Assembly: GCA_963739085.1 (NCBI GenBank) | Contig: CAVTZA010000022.1 | Location: forward strand, 90,288 to 154,287 | DNA: 64,000 nt | Reading direction: 5' to 3' | Origin: DATFQE01 sp963739085 | Lineage (GTDB): Bacteria > Actinomycetota > Thermoleophilia > Gaiellales > Gaiellaceae | Shown: one piece after another, positions 26,646 to 37,604 of the stretch | Layout of the letters: each line of letters begins with the position of its first letter | Position numbering within the stretch: position 1 is the first letter of the stretch | Made by a program: the position numbers and the translations under genes | Notes under the pieces: generated by a model | What the model saw: only the letters and a program-made list of their open reading frames with translations | What the model was told of the DNA's origin: nothing | Database searches by the model: none

Positions 26646-29600
26646 ATGCACGCGACTCTTGTAAACGTCACTCCGTTGGAGGAGACTGAAGACGGACGGG
26701 TGCGCTCCTGTGATCCGTCTGCGGCCAGGCTCCGCGCCCAACGGGGAGGCGTTGACCTGCACGGGGGGACGCATAGCCATAAGCAGGCCCGACGCTCATT
26801 CTTGTCGCCCTTGCGTGCTGGTGTGCGCGGTGCTGCTCGCGGGCCAGCTGTCGGCTGCGCCCTGGCGCGCGCGCCGGCCGAGAACGACTGCACGATCGAT
26901 GGGACGCCGGGTGCCGACGTGCTCGCGGGCACGCTCGGCGACGACGTCATCTGCGGCTTCGGCGGGGACGACGTCATCCGGGGCGGCCCCGGCGACGATC
27001 GCCTGCTCGGGGGCACCGGTGATGACCGGCTTTTCGGCGGGGGCGACAACGATCGTCTCGTCGCAGACGGCGGCGACGATGTCCTCGACGGTGGCGGCGG
27101 GAACGACAACCTGCGCGGCGGCGTGGGCGCCGACGTGTTCCGGGGCGGGCCTGGCTCCGACCTGGCCGACTACCTGAACTCCGACGAGGCGGTGACGTTG
27201 TCGATCGGCGGCGCTGCCGACGGCGGCAAGGGCGAGGGTGACGAGATCCGCGGCGACGTCGAGAACCTGCGCGGCGGCTCGGGCAACGACTCGTTGCAGG
27301 GGAACGCGCGAGAGAACTGGCTCCACGGCTATCGCGGCAATGACCGCGTGCGCGCCGGCGCCGGCGACGACCGCCTCATGGGCGGCGCCGGCGCCGACCG
27401 ACTCGATGCGCGCGACTCGGCTGCGTTCTCCGACGAGGTCTTCTGCGGGCTTGGTGAAGGCGACAGCGCGCTCGCCGACAGCGGCGACACCGTCGGGGCG
27501 GGCTGCGAGAACGTGACCCGCCCGGTTGAGCCTGCTCCGGGGACGCCTCCGTCGCCGGTTGCTCCTCCCGCGTCGCCGGCCCCACCGGCCCCGCCGACCC
27601 CGCCGACACCGCCGGCACCGCCGGCCCCGCCCGCACCGCCGGCCCCGTCGGGCTCGGCGCCGACGGACGTGTCGCTGTCGAGTTCGAGCGTGCCGGAGAA
27701 CGAGCCGGCAGGTACGACGGTGGGCATGCTGACCACGACCGATCCCGACGCGGGCGACACGTTCAGCTACTCGCTCGTAGCCGGGACGGGCTCGGCCGAC
27801 AACGGCTCGTTCCGGATCGTCGGGGACACGCTTGAGACGGACGCGGTGCTCGACGCAGACGCCAGGTCGTCCTACTCCATTCGCGTGCAGACGACGGACA
27901 GCACGGCGCGCTCGTTCGAGAAGGAGTTCACGATCACGGCGACCGGCGTCAACGAGGCGCCGACCGACATCGCGCTCTCGAGCTCGAGCGTGCCCGAGAA
28001 CCAGGCCGCCGGCACGACGGTCGGGACGCTCTCCTCGGCCGATCCCGACGCGGGCGACACGCACTCCTACAGCTCGTCGCGGGCAGCGGCGATACGGACA
28101 ACGGCTCGTTCACGATCACGGGGGCGAGCCTGGAGACGGACGCCGTCTTCAACTTCGAGGCGAAGTCCAGCTACTCGATCCGCGTTCGCAGCACCGACGC
28201 CGGGGCGCTGGCGACCGAGAAGGAGTTCACGGTCACCGTCACCAACGTCAACGAGGGTCCGACCGACATCGCGCTCTCGAGCTCGACGGTCGCCGAGAAC
28301 CAGGCCTCCGGCACGACCGTCGGGACGCTCTCGTCGGTCGATCCCGGACGCGGGCGACACGCATTCGTACGAGCTCGTCGCGGGCACGCGGCGACGCGGA
28401 CAACGGCTCGTTCGCGATCACCGGGACGAGCCTGCAGACGGACGACGTGTTCGACTTCGAGGCGAAGTCGAGCTACTCGATCCGCGTCCGCAGCACCGAC
28501 AGCGGCGGGCTGACGTTCGAGAAGGTGTTCACGATCTCGGTCAGCAACGTCAACGAGGCGCCGACCGACATCGGGCTGGCCGAGCTCGACCGTCGCGGAG
28601 AACCAGGCCTCGGGGACGACGGTCGGCACGCTGTCGGCCACCGATCCCGACGCCGGCCGACACGCACAGCTTCAGCTCGTCAGCGGGACCGGGCTCGGCG
28701 GACAACGCCTCCTTCGCGATCGTCGGTTCGACCCTGTGACGAACGCCGTGTTCGATTTCGAGGCGAAGAACAGCTACTCGATCCGCGTGCGCGCGACCGA
28801 CAACGGCCTGCTCACGTTCGAGAAGGCGTTCACGATCTCGGTCAGCAACGTCAACGAGGCGCCGACCGACATCGCGCTCAGCAGCTCCAGCGTGGCCGAG
28901 AATCAGGCGTCCGGAACGACGGTCGGCACGCTGTCGGCGATCGACCCGGAAGCCGGCGACACGCACAGCTTCAGCCTGGTCGCCGGGACGGGCTCGACCG
29001 ACAACGGCTCGTTCACGATCGTCGGCACCGGCCTGCAGACGAACGCCGTCTTCAACTTCGAGGCGAAGTCGAGCTACTCGATCCGCGTTCGCGCGACCGA
29101 CAACGGCCTGCTGACCTTCGAAAAGGTCTTCACGATCACGGTCACGAACGTCAACGAGGATCCGACCGACATCGCGCTCTCGAGCAGCACGCGTCGCCGA
29201 GAACCAGGCTTCGGGAACCACCGTCGGGACGCTTTCGACGACGGACCCGGACGCCGGCGACACGCACACCTACACGCTGGTCGCCGGGACGGGCTCGACC
29301 GACAACGGCTCGTTCACGATCGTCGGCGACAGCCTGCAGACGAATGCGGTCTTCGACTTCGAGGCGAAGTCGAGCTACTCGATCCGCGTCCGCAGCACCG
29401 ACAGCGGCTCGCTGACGTTCGAGAAGGTGTTCACGATCACCGTCAGCAACGTCAACGAGGCGCCGACCGACATCGGGCTGTCGAGCACCAGCGTGGCCGA
29501 GAACCAGGCGTCCGGGACGACCGTCGGCACGCTTTCGGCCACGGATCCCGACGCGGCCAACACGCACAGCTTCAGCCTGGTGGCCGGCACAGGGTCGACC

Positions 29601-32600
29601 GACAACGGGTCGTTCACGATCGTCGGGGACGAGCCTGCAGACGAACGCCGTCTTCAACTTCGAGGCGAAGTCGAGCTACTCGATCCGCGTGCGCGCGACC
29701 GACAACGGCCTGCTGACGTTCGAGAAGGCAGTTCACGATCTCGGTCACGAACGTCAACGAGGCGCCGACCGACATCGCGCTCAGCGAGCTCGAGCGTGGC
29801 CGAGAACCAGGCTTCGGGGACGACCGTCGGCACGCTGTCGGCCACTGACCCCGAGGCCGCGGACACGCACACCTTCACCCTGGTCGCAGGCACCGGCTCG
29901 ACCGACAACGGCTCCTTCGCGATCGTCGGCACCGGCCTGCGGACGAATGCCGTCTTCAACTTCGAGGCGAAGTCGAGCTACTCGATCCGCGTGCGCGCGA
30001 CCGACAACGGCCTGCTGACCTTCGAGAAGGAGTTCACGATCACGGTCACGAACGTCAACGAGGCGCCGACCGACATCGCGCTCAGCAGCTCGAGCGTGGC
30101 CGAGAACGAGGCCTCGGGAACCGACGGTCGGCACGCTCTCGTCCGCGATCCGGACGCCGGCGACACCTTCGCGTACAGCCTCGTCGCCGGGACCGGCTCG
30201 ACCGACAACGCCTCGTTCACGATCTCCGGCTACGAGCCTGCAGGACGAACGCCGTCTTCAACTTCGAGGCGAAGTCGAGCTACTCGATCCGCGTCCGCAG
30301 CACCGACAGCGGCTCGCTGACCTTCGAGAAGGTCTTCACGATCACGATCATCAACGTGAACGAGGCGCCGGTGAACACCGTGCCGAGCGCGCAGACGGTC
30401 AACGAGGACACCAACCTGAGCTTCACCGGGCTCAGCGTCGCAGATGTCGACGCGGGCGCAGCCAACGTCCAAACGACCGTCTCCGCAATGAACGGGACGA
30501 TCACGCCCGCCAGCGGCTCCGGGGCCACGATCACCGGCTCGGGGACGGCGAGCGCGCAGATCACCGGCACGCTCACCCAGGTGAACGCGGCGCTGAACGG
30601 CCTCGCGTACAGGGGCACGGCGAACTGGAACTCCACCCGCGGCACCGAGACGCTCACGGTCGTGACCAACGATCAGGGCAACACCGGCACCGGCGGCGCC
30701 AAGTCGGACACCGACACCGTCGGCATCACGGTCAGCGCCGTCAACGACAAGCCGGTCGCCACGGCGAAGAGCTTCACCGTGCAGACGAACATGCAGCGCA
30801 ACCTCACCGGGCTCCTCGACGGCGCCACCGACCCCGACTCCGGCGACGCCGGCTACACCCCGTCGTTCACGCTCGCGAGCGTCACCGTCGGCAGCGGCAC
30901 CTGCGCGGGCTGCACGATCAGCAACGTCAATGCGGCGAACGGGACTGTCGACGTCGACCCGCCTGGCGGCGCCACCGGCTCGCTGACGATCAACTACACG
31001 ATCACCGACAGCGGCAACCCCGGCCCCGCCGCCACCAGCGACCCGCAGACGATCACCCTGAACATCTCCGGCCCGGCGATCTGGTTCGTCGAATGCGGCG
31101 GCCGGCAATGACACCACCGGCAAGGGCACGCTGGCCGCGCCGTTCGCAGACGATCGCGAAGGTGGACACCGTCGACGCCGCCAACCAGTCGATCTTCCTC
31201 TACTCGGGGACGTACGCGAACGGGATCACGCTGAACACGAATGAGAAGCTGGTCGGGCAAGGGACGACCGGCAGCGCGACCTTCGACCTGCTATTCGGCG
31301 ATCAGCCCGCCAACGGGCACGATCGCGCGGCCGGCGGTCGCAACCGGGACGGCAACCGTCCAGGGCACCGTGGCGCTCGCGAACACGGCGCTGCTGCGCG
31401 GGCTCGCGCTGTCGACCGGTGCTTCGACAGCCCTGACCGGCTCCGGCGGCCTCACGAACATCGACGTCGCCCAGACCTCGATCACGACCACGACGGGTAC
31501 CGCGCTCAACCTGAACAATGTCGCCGGCAGCGTCACCCTCAGCGACCTGGACAAGAACGGCGCCGGCACCGGCATAAGCCTCACCAACACCGCTGCCAAC
31601 GTCTCCATTCCCGCCGGAGCCACGATCGCCGCCACCACCACCGCCGCAGTCGACATCGACACTGGCAGCGGAGCCTTCAGCTACGCCGGCACGATCTCGA
31701 ACGCGTCTGGCCGGACGGTCGAGGTCACCAACCGCAATACCGGCACCCCCGGCCTCGTCCAGTTCACCGGCCAGGTCACCAGCACCGGCGGCACCGGCGT
31801 CAACCTCGACAACAACGACAACGGCACGGTCACTTTCTCAGGCGGTCTCGTCCTCTCGACCGGCGCCAACCCCGGCTACACCGCCGTCAACGGCGGCACG
31901 GTCAGCGTCACGGGCGGCGGCGAACACGCTCGCCACGACGACGGGCACGGCGCTGAACGTCGCCGGACACGACGATCGGGGCGAGCGGTCTGACCTTCCG
32001 CAGCATCTCGGCCGGCACGGCGGCGAACGGGCCGGCGAATGGGATCGTGCTGAGCAACACTGGTTCGACGGGCCTGACGGTGACCGGTGCGGGCTCGACG
32101 GCGCAGGGCGGGGATTTCTCGGGCGGCACGATCCAGAACACGACCGGTGCCGGGATCTCGCTGACTAACACGACCGGCCCGTCGTTTCGGAACATGCGGC
32201 TGTCGAACACGGGTGACAGCGGCGTCAACGGCACTCAGGTGACGGGTTTCAGCTTCACCGACGGCACGATCACCGGCGCCGGTGACGCGTCGGACGAGAA
32301 CAGCATCACTTTCGACGACAGCCTTACGAGTACCCCGAACCTGACGGGCGCGGTGACGATCACCAACAACGTGATCAGTCAGACGGAGGCCGAGGGCGTC
32401 GACATCGAGAACTGGGCCGGCACGATCAGCGACGCCAACATCTCCAATAACGCGCTCTCGGATACCGGCGATGTCGCTACGCCGGGTTCGGCGATCACGC
32501 TGATCGGCAGCGGCCTGGCGGCGTCGGCGGCCAACCTCACGAAGGCGACGGTCGCCAACAACACGATCGTCGACTTCCGCGCCGGGGTCGGCGTGCAGGT

Positions 32601-33429
32601 GCGGGCCGGCAACCCCAACGCGGGCGCGCCGACGGGCAGCGCGGGCACCGCCGGCAGCGCGACGAACGTGATCGCGATCACGGGCAACTCCATGAACGGC
32701 GGCAACGCCGGCATCGGCAACCAGCCCGACCGGTTCTTCACCGGCGGCGTCTCCGGGAACGGGGGTCAGGGCAACTTCAACGTCTCCAACAACGGCACGG
32801 CGGCGAATCGGCTGCGCAACATCGACTGCATCGCGATCGAGATGCAGGTCGACGGCCCGGTGACGATGACCTCGACCGTCAACAACAACTTCATCAACGC
32901 CAACAGCGCTGTCGGCTGCGCCGGGATCGCCGTCGGCACCGACGACCCCAACAATCTCGGGGCCGGTACCCACACGACGACGATCTCCAACAACAACGTG
33001 ATGGGCACCGACGGGCCCGGGATCTTCCCGATCGTGCGTGCCTCGGGCAGCACGATGACGGCGAAGGTCCTGAACAACACCGTGGCCGCCCCGATCACGA
33101 CCAACGCCGCACGCGCAGGGATCCGCGCCGACTCCGGCTCGGCCGCGGGTGACACGACCCTCTGCCTGGAGCTCAGCGGCAACACCACCGCCGGCAGCAC
33201 CAACACCGCCACCAGCACGACCTCGCCGGGCATCAACCTGCGCAAGCAAGGCACCGACCCGACCATCAACACCTTCGGCATCGAAGGCCTGACCCCGTCC
33301 CCGACCGGAACGCCTACCGTCGAGAACTTGACGAACAGCCAGAACACCAGCACGTCGGGCACTTTCGGCGTCGGCGGAACCGCTCTGCTCTCGGCACAAA
33401 CCGGATTCACCAGCTGCGTCGCGCCCTAA
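26646..33429 (+). CDS. Very large secreted protein: RTX repeats, nine cadherin-like repeats, parallel beta-helix; several frameshifts
   Basis: Read across frame changes this is a ~2250-residue exported protein. The signal peptide (VLVCAVLLAGQLSAA, ~26818) is out of frame with both ATG and body. Then RTX nonapeptides near the N-terminus (CTIDGTPGADVLAGTLGDD...GGTGDDRLFGGGDNDRL, ~26890-27500), an Ala/Pro linker, nine cadherin-like repeats (27660-30364), a segment VNTVPSAQTVNEDTNLSFTG with two tandem beta domains (30360-31100), then a right-handed beta-helix (DTVDAANQSIFLYSG ~31165; ISNNALSDTG, VANNTIVDF, VNNNFINANS) ending CVAP. The C-terminal 460 residues (32047-33429) are one clean frame. Frame changes lie near 28075, 28345, 28580, 28735, 29190, 29630, 29735, 29790, 30120, 30230, 31095, 31300 and 31920. 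Likely an adhesin or surface layer component (inference). Confidence 0.8.
27660..30364 (+). repeat. Nine tandem ~300-bp cadherin-like repeats (second array)
   Basis: Units begin at 27660, 27960, 28259, 28561, 28862 and then near 29161, 29463, 29766 and 30067. The first period is exactly 300; later ones are 299, 302 and 301, the differences being single-base indels such as GCCTCGTC shortened to GCTCGTC near 28073 and an added G near 28346. Sequence is closely shared with the six-unit array at 21369-23170. Confidence 0.88.
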
Positions 33430-33439
33430 TCGCGCGGGC

Positions 33440-33469
33440 TGCGGAGGGGCGGTTTTCCGCTCCTCCGCA
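33440..33469 (+). terminator. Strong hairpin terminator after the beta-helix gene
   Basis: Arms TGCGGAGG (33440-33447) and CCTCCGCA (33462-33469) plus inner arms GCGG and CCGC around a TTTT loop, 10 bases after the stop. There is no long T tail, as is common in high-GC bacteria. Confidence 0.8.
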
Positions 33470-33596
33470 GCCTCTTCGCGTCTAGAAGCCGATGACGGCG
33501 CCGATGCGCATTGCGGCGGCGCGCAGCTTCGATGCCTGATCGGTCGTCGCAGCCGGCCGTAACCGTGTCGACGGCGCGCGGCGCATCGCCGGGACC

Positions 33597-33618
33597 GGGG
33601 TCAGGTCTTGCATTGCCA
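33597..33618 (+). repeat. 22-bp dispersed repeat, copy 1
   Basis: The 22 bases beginning GGGGTCAGGTCTTGCATTGC match 45885-45906 at all but one position (G for A). Both copies are intergenic and in the same orientation. The sequence resembles short end repeats left by mobile elements. The surrounding gap (33470-33738) holds no other supported feature. Confidence 0.6.
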
Positions 33619-33756
33619 CATCCGCCACCTTACCGGGCTCTTGCGGTAAGCGTCGCCCCTTCAACTAGCTCACGCGGGAACGGACAAGGCCGTTGGCATC
33701 GGTCGCCTAGTTCGGCCCACTTGCGGGAGCATCACTTAATGTGGCACACTCTTGAT

Positions 33757-34044
33757 ATGGCCCACAGACGTTTCACGGTCCACCTGGGTGAGCGAGGCCG
33801 GCTTGTCATCCCTGCGGAAGTCCGCCGGTCAATGGGCGTGAAGCGAGGAGACCTTCTCGCGCTGGACCTCGACGAGAACGGCGAGATGTTCGAGGTGCGC
33901 ACAGCTGCGGAAGTTGCACGATCTGCGCGTGGCCTGCTCCGCGACCTCGCACCCGGCGCCGACCTTACGACGGAACTGATCGAGGATCGCCGCGAAGAGG
34001 CCGAGCGGGAGGCCAGAGCTGATAGGCACGTCACCGGGCGTTGA
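33757..34044 (+). CDS. AbrB/MazE-type swapped-hairpin DNA-binding protein (antitoxin)
   Basis: A 95-residue protein with an N-terminal AbrB-like domain: RRFTVHLGERGRLVIPAEVRRSMGVKRGDLLALDLDENGEMF (residues ~4-48), the classic swapped-hairpin pattern. The C-terminal half (LLRDLAPGADLTTELIEDRREEAEREA) is a charged helix of the kind that wraps a toxin. An ATG at 33739 is an alternative start with GGGAG upstream. It overlaps the PIN gene by 4 bases (TTGA), so the two form a type II toxin-antitoxin operon, probably self-repressed by the antitoxin. A small TGTGGCACA dyad lies at 33740-33748. Confidence 0.85.
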   Translation: MAHRRFTVHLGERGRLVIPAEVRRSMGVKRGDLLALDLDENGEMFEVRTAAEVARSARGLLRDLAPGADLTTELIEDRREEAEREARADRHVTGR

Positions 34045-34448
34045 GCACCTTCGTACTCGACGCATCGGGCCTCCTTGCCCTCTTGCTCGACGAGGAGGGT
34101 GCGGCAGAGGTCGAGCAGATGCTCGCGAACTCGGGCGCGATTAGTTCCGGCAACCTCGCCGAGGCTCTGTCGAAGGTCGCCGAACGGGGCGGCGATCCCA
34201 GCGAAGTCGCCCGCGATCTAGAAGTGAAGGGAATCCTTGGCGGCCTCCTCGAGGTAGAACCCGTGACAGCTCAGGACGCGATCACAATCGCCGAGATGCG
34301 TCCGGCCACGAAGGAACACGGACTCGGCCTGGGCGATCGCATCTGCCTTGCGCTTGGGCGTCGACTCGACCTGCCTGTGATGACCGCAGACCGCGCGTGG
34401 GTCGAGCTCGAGGAGGTCCTGGGCGTCAAGGTGCGCGCGTTCCGCTAA
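34041..34448 (+). CDS. PIN-domain ribonuclease toxin (VapC-like)
   Basis: A 135-residue PIN protein starting at TTG within the antitoxin stop. Acidic residues expected in the active site are present: Asp7 in FVLDASGLLALLLDE, Glu in SSGNLAEALSK (~41), Asp in LGLGDRICLALGRR (~98) and Asp in VMTADRAWVELE (~115). VapC-type toxins cut specific RNAs, often initiator tRNA or rRNA, when their antitoxin is degraded. Length is normal for the family. Confidence 0.9.
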   Translation: MSTFVLDASGLLALLLDEEGAAEVEQMLANSGAISSGNLAEALSKVAERGGDPSEVARDLEVKGILGGLLEVEPVTAQDAITIAEMRPATKEHGLGLGDRICLALGRRLDLPVMTADRAWVELEEVLGVKVRAFR

Positions 34449-34547
34449 CGAGACGATCCCGACGCGGCGTGGCCGGACCCCTCGATCACGGCAGACAAGA
34501 GCACGCCTCGCGTCGGGACGCCTGATCCCCTAGGGTCGCGCCAGCGC

Positions 34548-35970
34548 GTGGACGGACCGCAGCCGTATCCAGTCCGCATCGAGGGACAGCTGGACACCGG
34601 CCTGAGCCGCTGGCTCTGGCTCGTGAAGTGGTTCCTCGCGATCCCGCACTACATCGTGCTTGCGTTCCTCTGGCTGACGCTGCTCGTGCTGACGATCGTC
34701 GCGTTCTTCGCGATCCTCTTCACCGGCCGCTACCCGCGAGGCATCTTCGACTTCAACGTCGGCGTTCTCCGCTGGACGTGGCGGGTCGCGTTCTACTCCT
34801 ACGGCGCGCTGGGCACCGATCGCTATCCGCCGTTCACGCTCGACGACGTGCCCGACTACCCGGCGCGCCTGGAGGTCGCCTACCCGGAGCAGCTCTCCCG
34901 CGGCCTCGTGCTGGTGAAGTGGTGGCTCCTCGCCATCCCGCAGTACATCGTCACGGGAATCTTCCTGGGAGGCGGCAGCTACGCGGCGGCCCAGGTCGAC
35001 GACTGGTTCTGGGGCATCGGCTTCGAAACCGGGCTGATCGGCATCCTCGTGCTCTTCGCCGGTGTGGCGCTGCTCTTCACCACGCGGTATCCGGGCGGGC
35101 TCTTCGACCTCGCCGTCGGGCTCGACCGGTGGGTCGCGCGCGTCGCCGCATACGTGCTGCTCATGCGCGACGAGTACCCGCCGTTCCGGCTCGACCAGGG
35201 AGGCACCGACCCGGCGCCGGCGTTCGCGGAGCCGACCTTCGCGGTCGCGGAGGCGCCCGTACCCGTCGCCGGCGAGCCGGGTGCGGCCGGCCGAGCCTCC
35301 TGCCCGCAGAGGCTGGACCGGTGGACGAATCGCGCTCGTGGTCGTCGGCACGATCGCGGGCCTGCTCGCGCTCGGGCTCCTCGTCGGCGGCTGCGCGCTC
35401 GTCGCCGTCGACCAGACGCAACGAGACGACGACGGGTTCCTCATGTCACCGACGCAGGACTTCTCGACGCCGACGTACGCGATCGTGTCCGAGAGCGCCG
35501 ACATCGACGCCGACGGAGGCGAGTGGGCGCTCGACAAGTTCCTCGGCACGGTCCGGATCCGCAGCGAGAGCGACCGGCCGGTGTTCGTCGGGATCGGGCC
35601 GGCCGACGACGTCACGCGGTACCTCGGAGGCGTCGAGCGCGACGAGGTCGACGACCTCGACAACAGCGGTGACCCCGAGTACTCGCGGCGTTCGGGCGGC
35701 GCGCCGACGGCCCGGCCGGGCAACGAGACGTTCTGGGTCGCGTCGACGGCGGGTGCCGGCGAGCGGACGCTCGAATGGGAGCCGGAGGACGGGGACTGGC
35801 GGGCGGTCGTGATGAACGAGGACGCGTCGCGCGGGGTCTCCGCGGAGCTGAGCATCGGCGCCGAGCTGGACTCGATCCTCTGGATCGGCATCGGACTGCT
35901 CGTTGCCGGCGCCCTCTTCGCCGTCGGCTCCGCGCTCGCAATCACGGCAGCCACGCGCAGCGGACGCTGA
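34548..35970 (+). CDS. DUF4389 membrane protein with C-terminal extracytoplasmic domain; one frameshift
   Basis: Starts at GTG 34548, close behind a TAGGGT -10-like hexamer, so perhaps leaderless. The N-terminal ~220 residues hold two DUF4389 units: LSRWLWLVKWFLAIPHYIVL...GRYPRGIFDFNVGVLRW and LSRGLVLVKWWLLAIPQYIV...TRYPGGLFDLAVGLDRW, each with membrane helices and a YPPF motif. Near 35280 the frame shifts by one and the protein continues with a Pro-rich linker, a membrane helix (IALVVVGTIAGLLALGLLVGG), a beta-rich external domain (STPTYAIVSESADIDADGGEW...VRIRSESDRPVFVGIGPADDV) and a final helix (ILWIGIGLLVAGALFAVG). Function is unknown. It is a single gene with about 100 bases on each side. 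Confidence 0.8.
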
Positions 35971-36057
35971 CCCCGGCAAAAGATCAGGGTCGACCCCTGA
36001 CGCGAACAGACCCGCCTGCCGCGCAACGTGGGAGTTCCCAACCAAGGAGGACCCCCG

Positions 36058-37593
36058 ATGAGGTCACTCGTCTTAATTGCCCTCGCCACCGTCGCAGTCA
36101 TCGCGGCGATCGGCGCCGGCTCACCCGCCCGCTCAGCGTCGCTTCCGGCCGCGTCCGTGGCCGGAAAGGGCGGAGCGCCGATCCCGAAGCTCGACTGGCG
36201 CGACTGCGACGGCGGTTTCCAGTGCGCCACCGCCAAGGTCCCGCTCGACTACGACTCCCCGCGCGGCAGGACGATCGAGCTCGCGCTGATCCGCGCTCCG
36301 GCCGCCGACCCGAGCCGGAGGATCGGCTCGCTCTTCGCCGATCCCGGCGGCTCCGGTGGGAAGGGTGTCGACTTCGTCCGCACCGCGCCGCCCGCGGCAC
36401 TGCAGCTCATCACCCGGCGCTTCGACTTCGTCGGCGTCGACACCCGGGGCGTCGGTGCCAGCCGCCCGGCCTTCGACTGCGACGCGGATCCCGAGCGTCT
36501 GGGTCTCTACTCCCAGCCCTTCCCGAGGCCGGAGACGCTCGACAAGCAGGCCTTCGTCGACGCATGCGGGCGTACGTGCGGCGGTGCGAGGCGCGGAACG
36601 GCGAGCTGCTCGCGCACATGAGCTCCGCCGACATGGCTCGCGACCTCGATCTGCTCCGCGCAGCAGTCGGCGACGAGAAGCTCACCTACGTGGGCAACTC
36701 GTACGGCACCATGGTGGGCGCGACCTACGCAAGCCTCTTCCCCGGTCGGGCGCGTGCCTGTTGCTCACCGCTCCCATGGACGTGACGACGTGGGTAAATC
36801 GCCCGTTCGAGGCGATCCGCGAGCAGTCGGCCGGCCTGGAGCGCGGACTGCAGCGCTTCTTTACGGCCTGCGCGGCGCACCAGGAAGCCTGCGGGTTCGG
36901 CGGCGACGATCCCGAGGACGCGTTCGACGAGCTGGCCGCGCGACTGGATGAGTCGCCGATCCCGGCTCCGCAGGCGGCCGACCCACGGCCGGTGGACGGA
37001 GACGACCTGCGCGTCGCGACGATGCAGGCCAACCTGAGCCCGCTGGACTGGCCCGGATTCGCCGCCGCGTTGGCCAAGGCGCAACAGGGTGACGGGAGCG
37101 GTCTGCGTGATCTGGCAGACCGGGCCTACCACCGGACGCCGGACGGCGATGCGCCCTTCACGGACGTCAGCTGGGTCACGCTCGCTTCCGACCAGCGCTA
37201 TCCGGACGCGGTCGCGCCGTTCGTCGAGGCGGGACGTCATTCGGCGAGCCTCTTCCCGCGCACGTTCTTCAACAGCGGGTACGGCGAGCTCGCGCTGGGC
37301 ATGTTGCCGGTCCGGTCCGCCGACGCCTATCGCGGGCCGTTCGAGCACGCCCCGGGCGCGACCCCGGCGCTCGTGATCGGCACCACGTACGACACGTTCA
37401 CGCCGTTCGCGTGGGCGCAGCGGTTGACGGACGACCTCGGCAACGCCAGGTTGCTGACGTTCCGCGGCGATGGTCACGACGTGCTCACGAGCTTCAACCC
37501 GTGCATCGTCCAGGCGATCTTCGCCTACCTCGAGGAGCTCTCCCTGCCCGCGCCGGCACGGTTTGCCGGCGCGAGCCGCCCTTCGGCGGCTGA
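36058..37593 (+). CDS. Secreted alpha/beta hydrolase, TAP (tripeptidyl aminopeptidase) family; three frameshifts
   Basis: ATG has AAGGAGGA upstream. A signal peptide (LVLIALATVAVIAAIGAG) is followed by LDWRDCDGGFQCATAKVPLDYDSPRG, typical of SlpD/Tap-like exopeptidases. The oxyanion segment is ADPGGSGGKGVDF, the nucleophile elbow is YVGNSYGTMVGA (Ser codon 36699), and the C-terminal cap has PALVIGTTYDTFTPFAWA (Asp) and FRGDGHDVL (His). Breaks lie near 36575 and 36750. Adding one G near 37556 turns the odd C-terminus into LPAPGTVC, the usual family ending, and brings in the TGA at 37591-37593; as given, the frame instead runs to 37666 through the opposing gene. It probably releases N-terminal peptides from extracellular proteins. 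Confidence 0.85.
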
Positions 37594-37604
37594 CAGTCAG
37601 CCGC
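37586..37604. terminator. Bidirectional hairpin between convergent genes
   Basis: GCGGCTGAC-A-GTCAGCCGC is a perfect 9-bp stem with a one-base centre. It contains the probable stop of the hydrolase gene and the stop of the opposing LuxR gene (37597-37599). Confidence 0.6.

Noticed and set aside
21369..30364. Tandem ~300-bp repeats as a possible CRISPR array or satellite
   Set aside because: The units translate into well-formed cadherin-like domains and there is no short-repeat/unique-spacer pattern.
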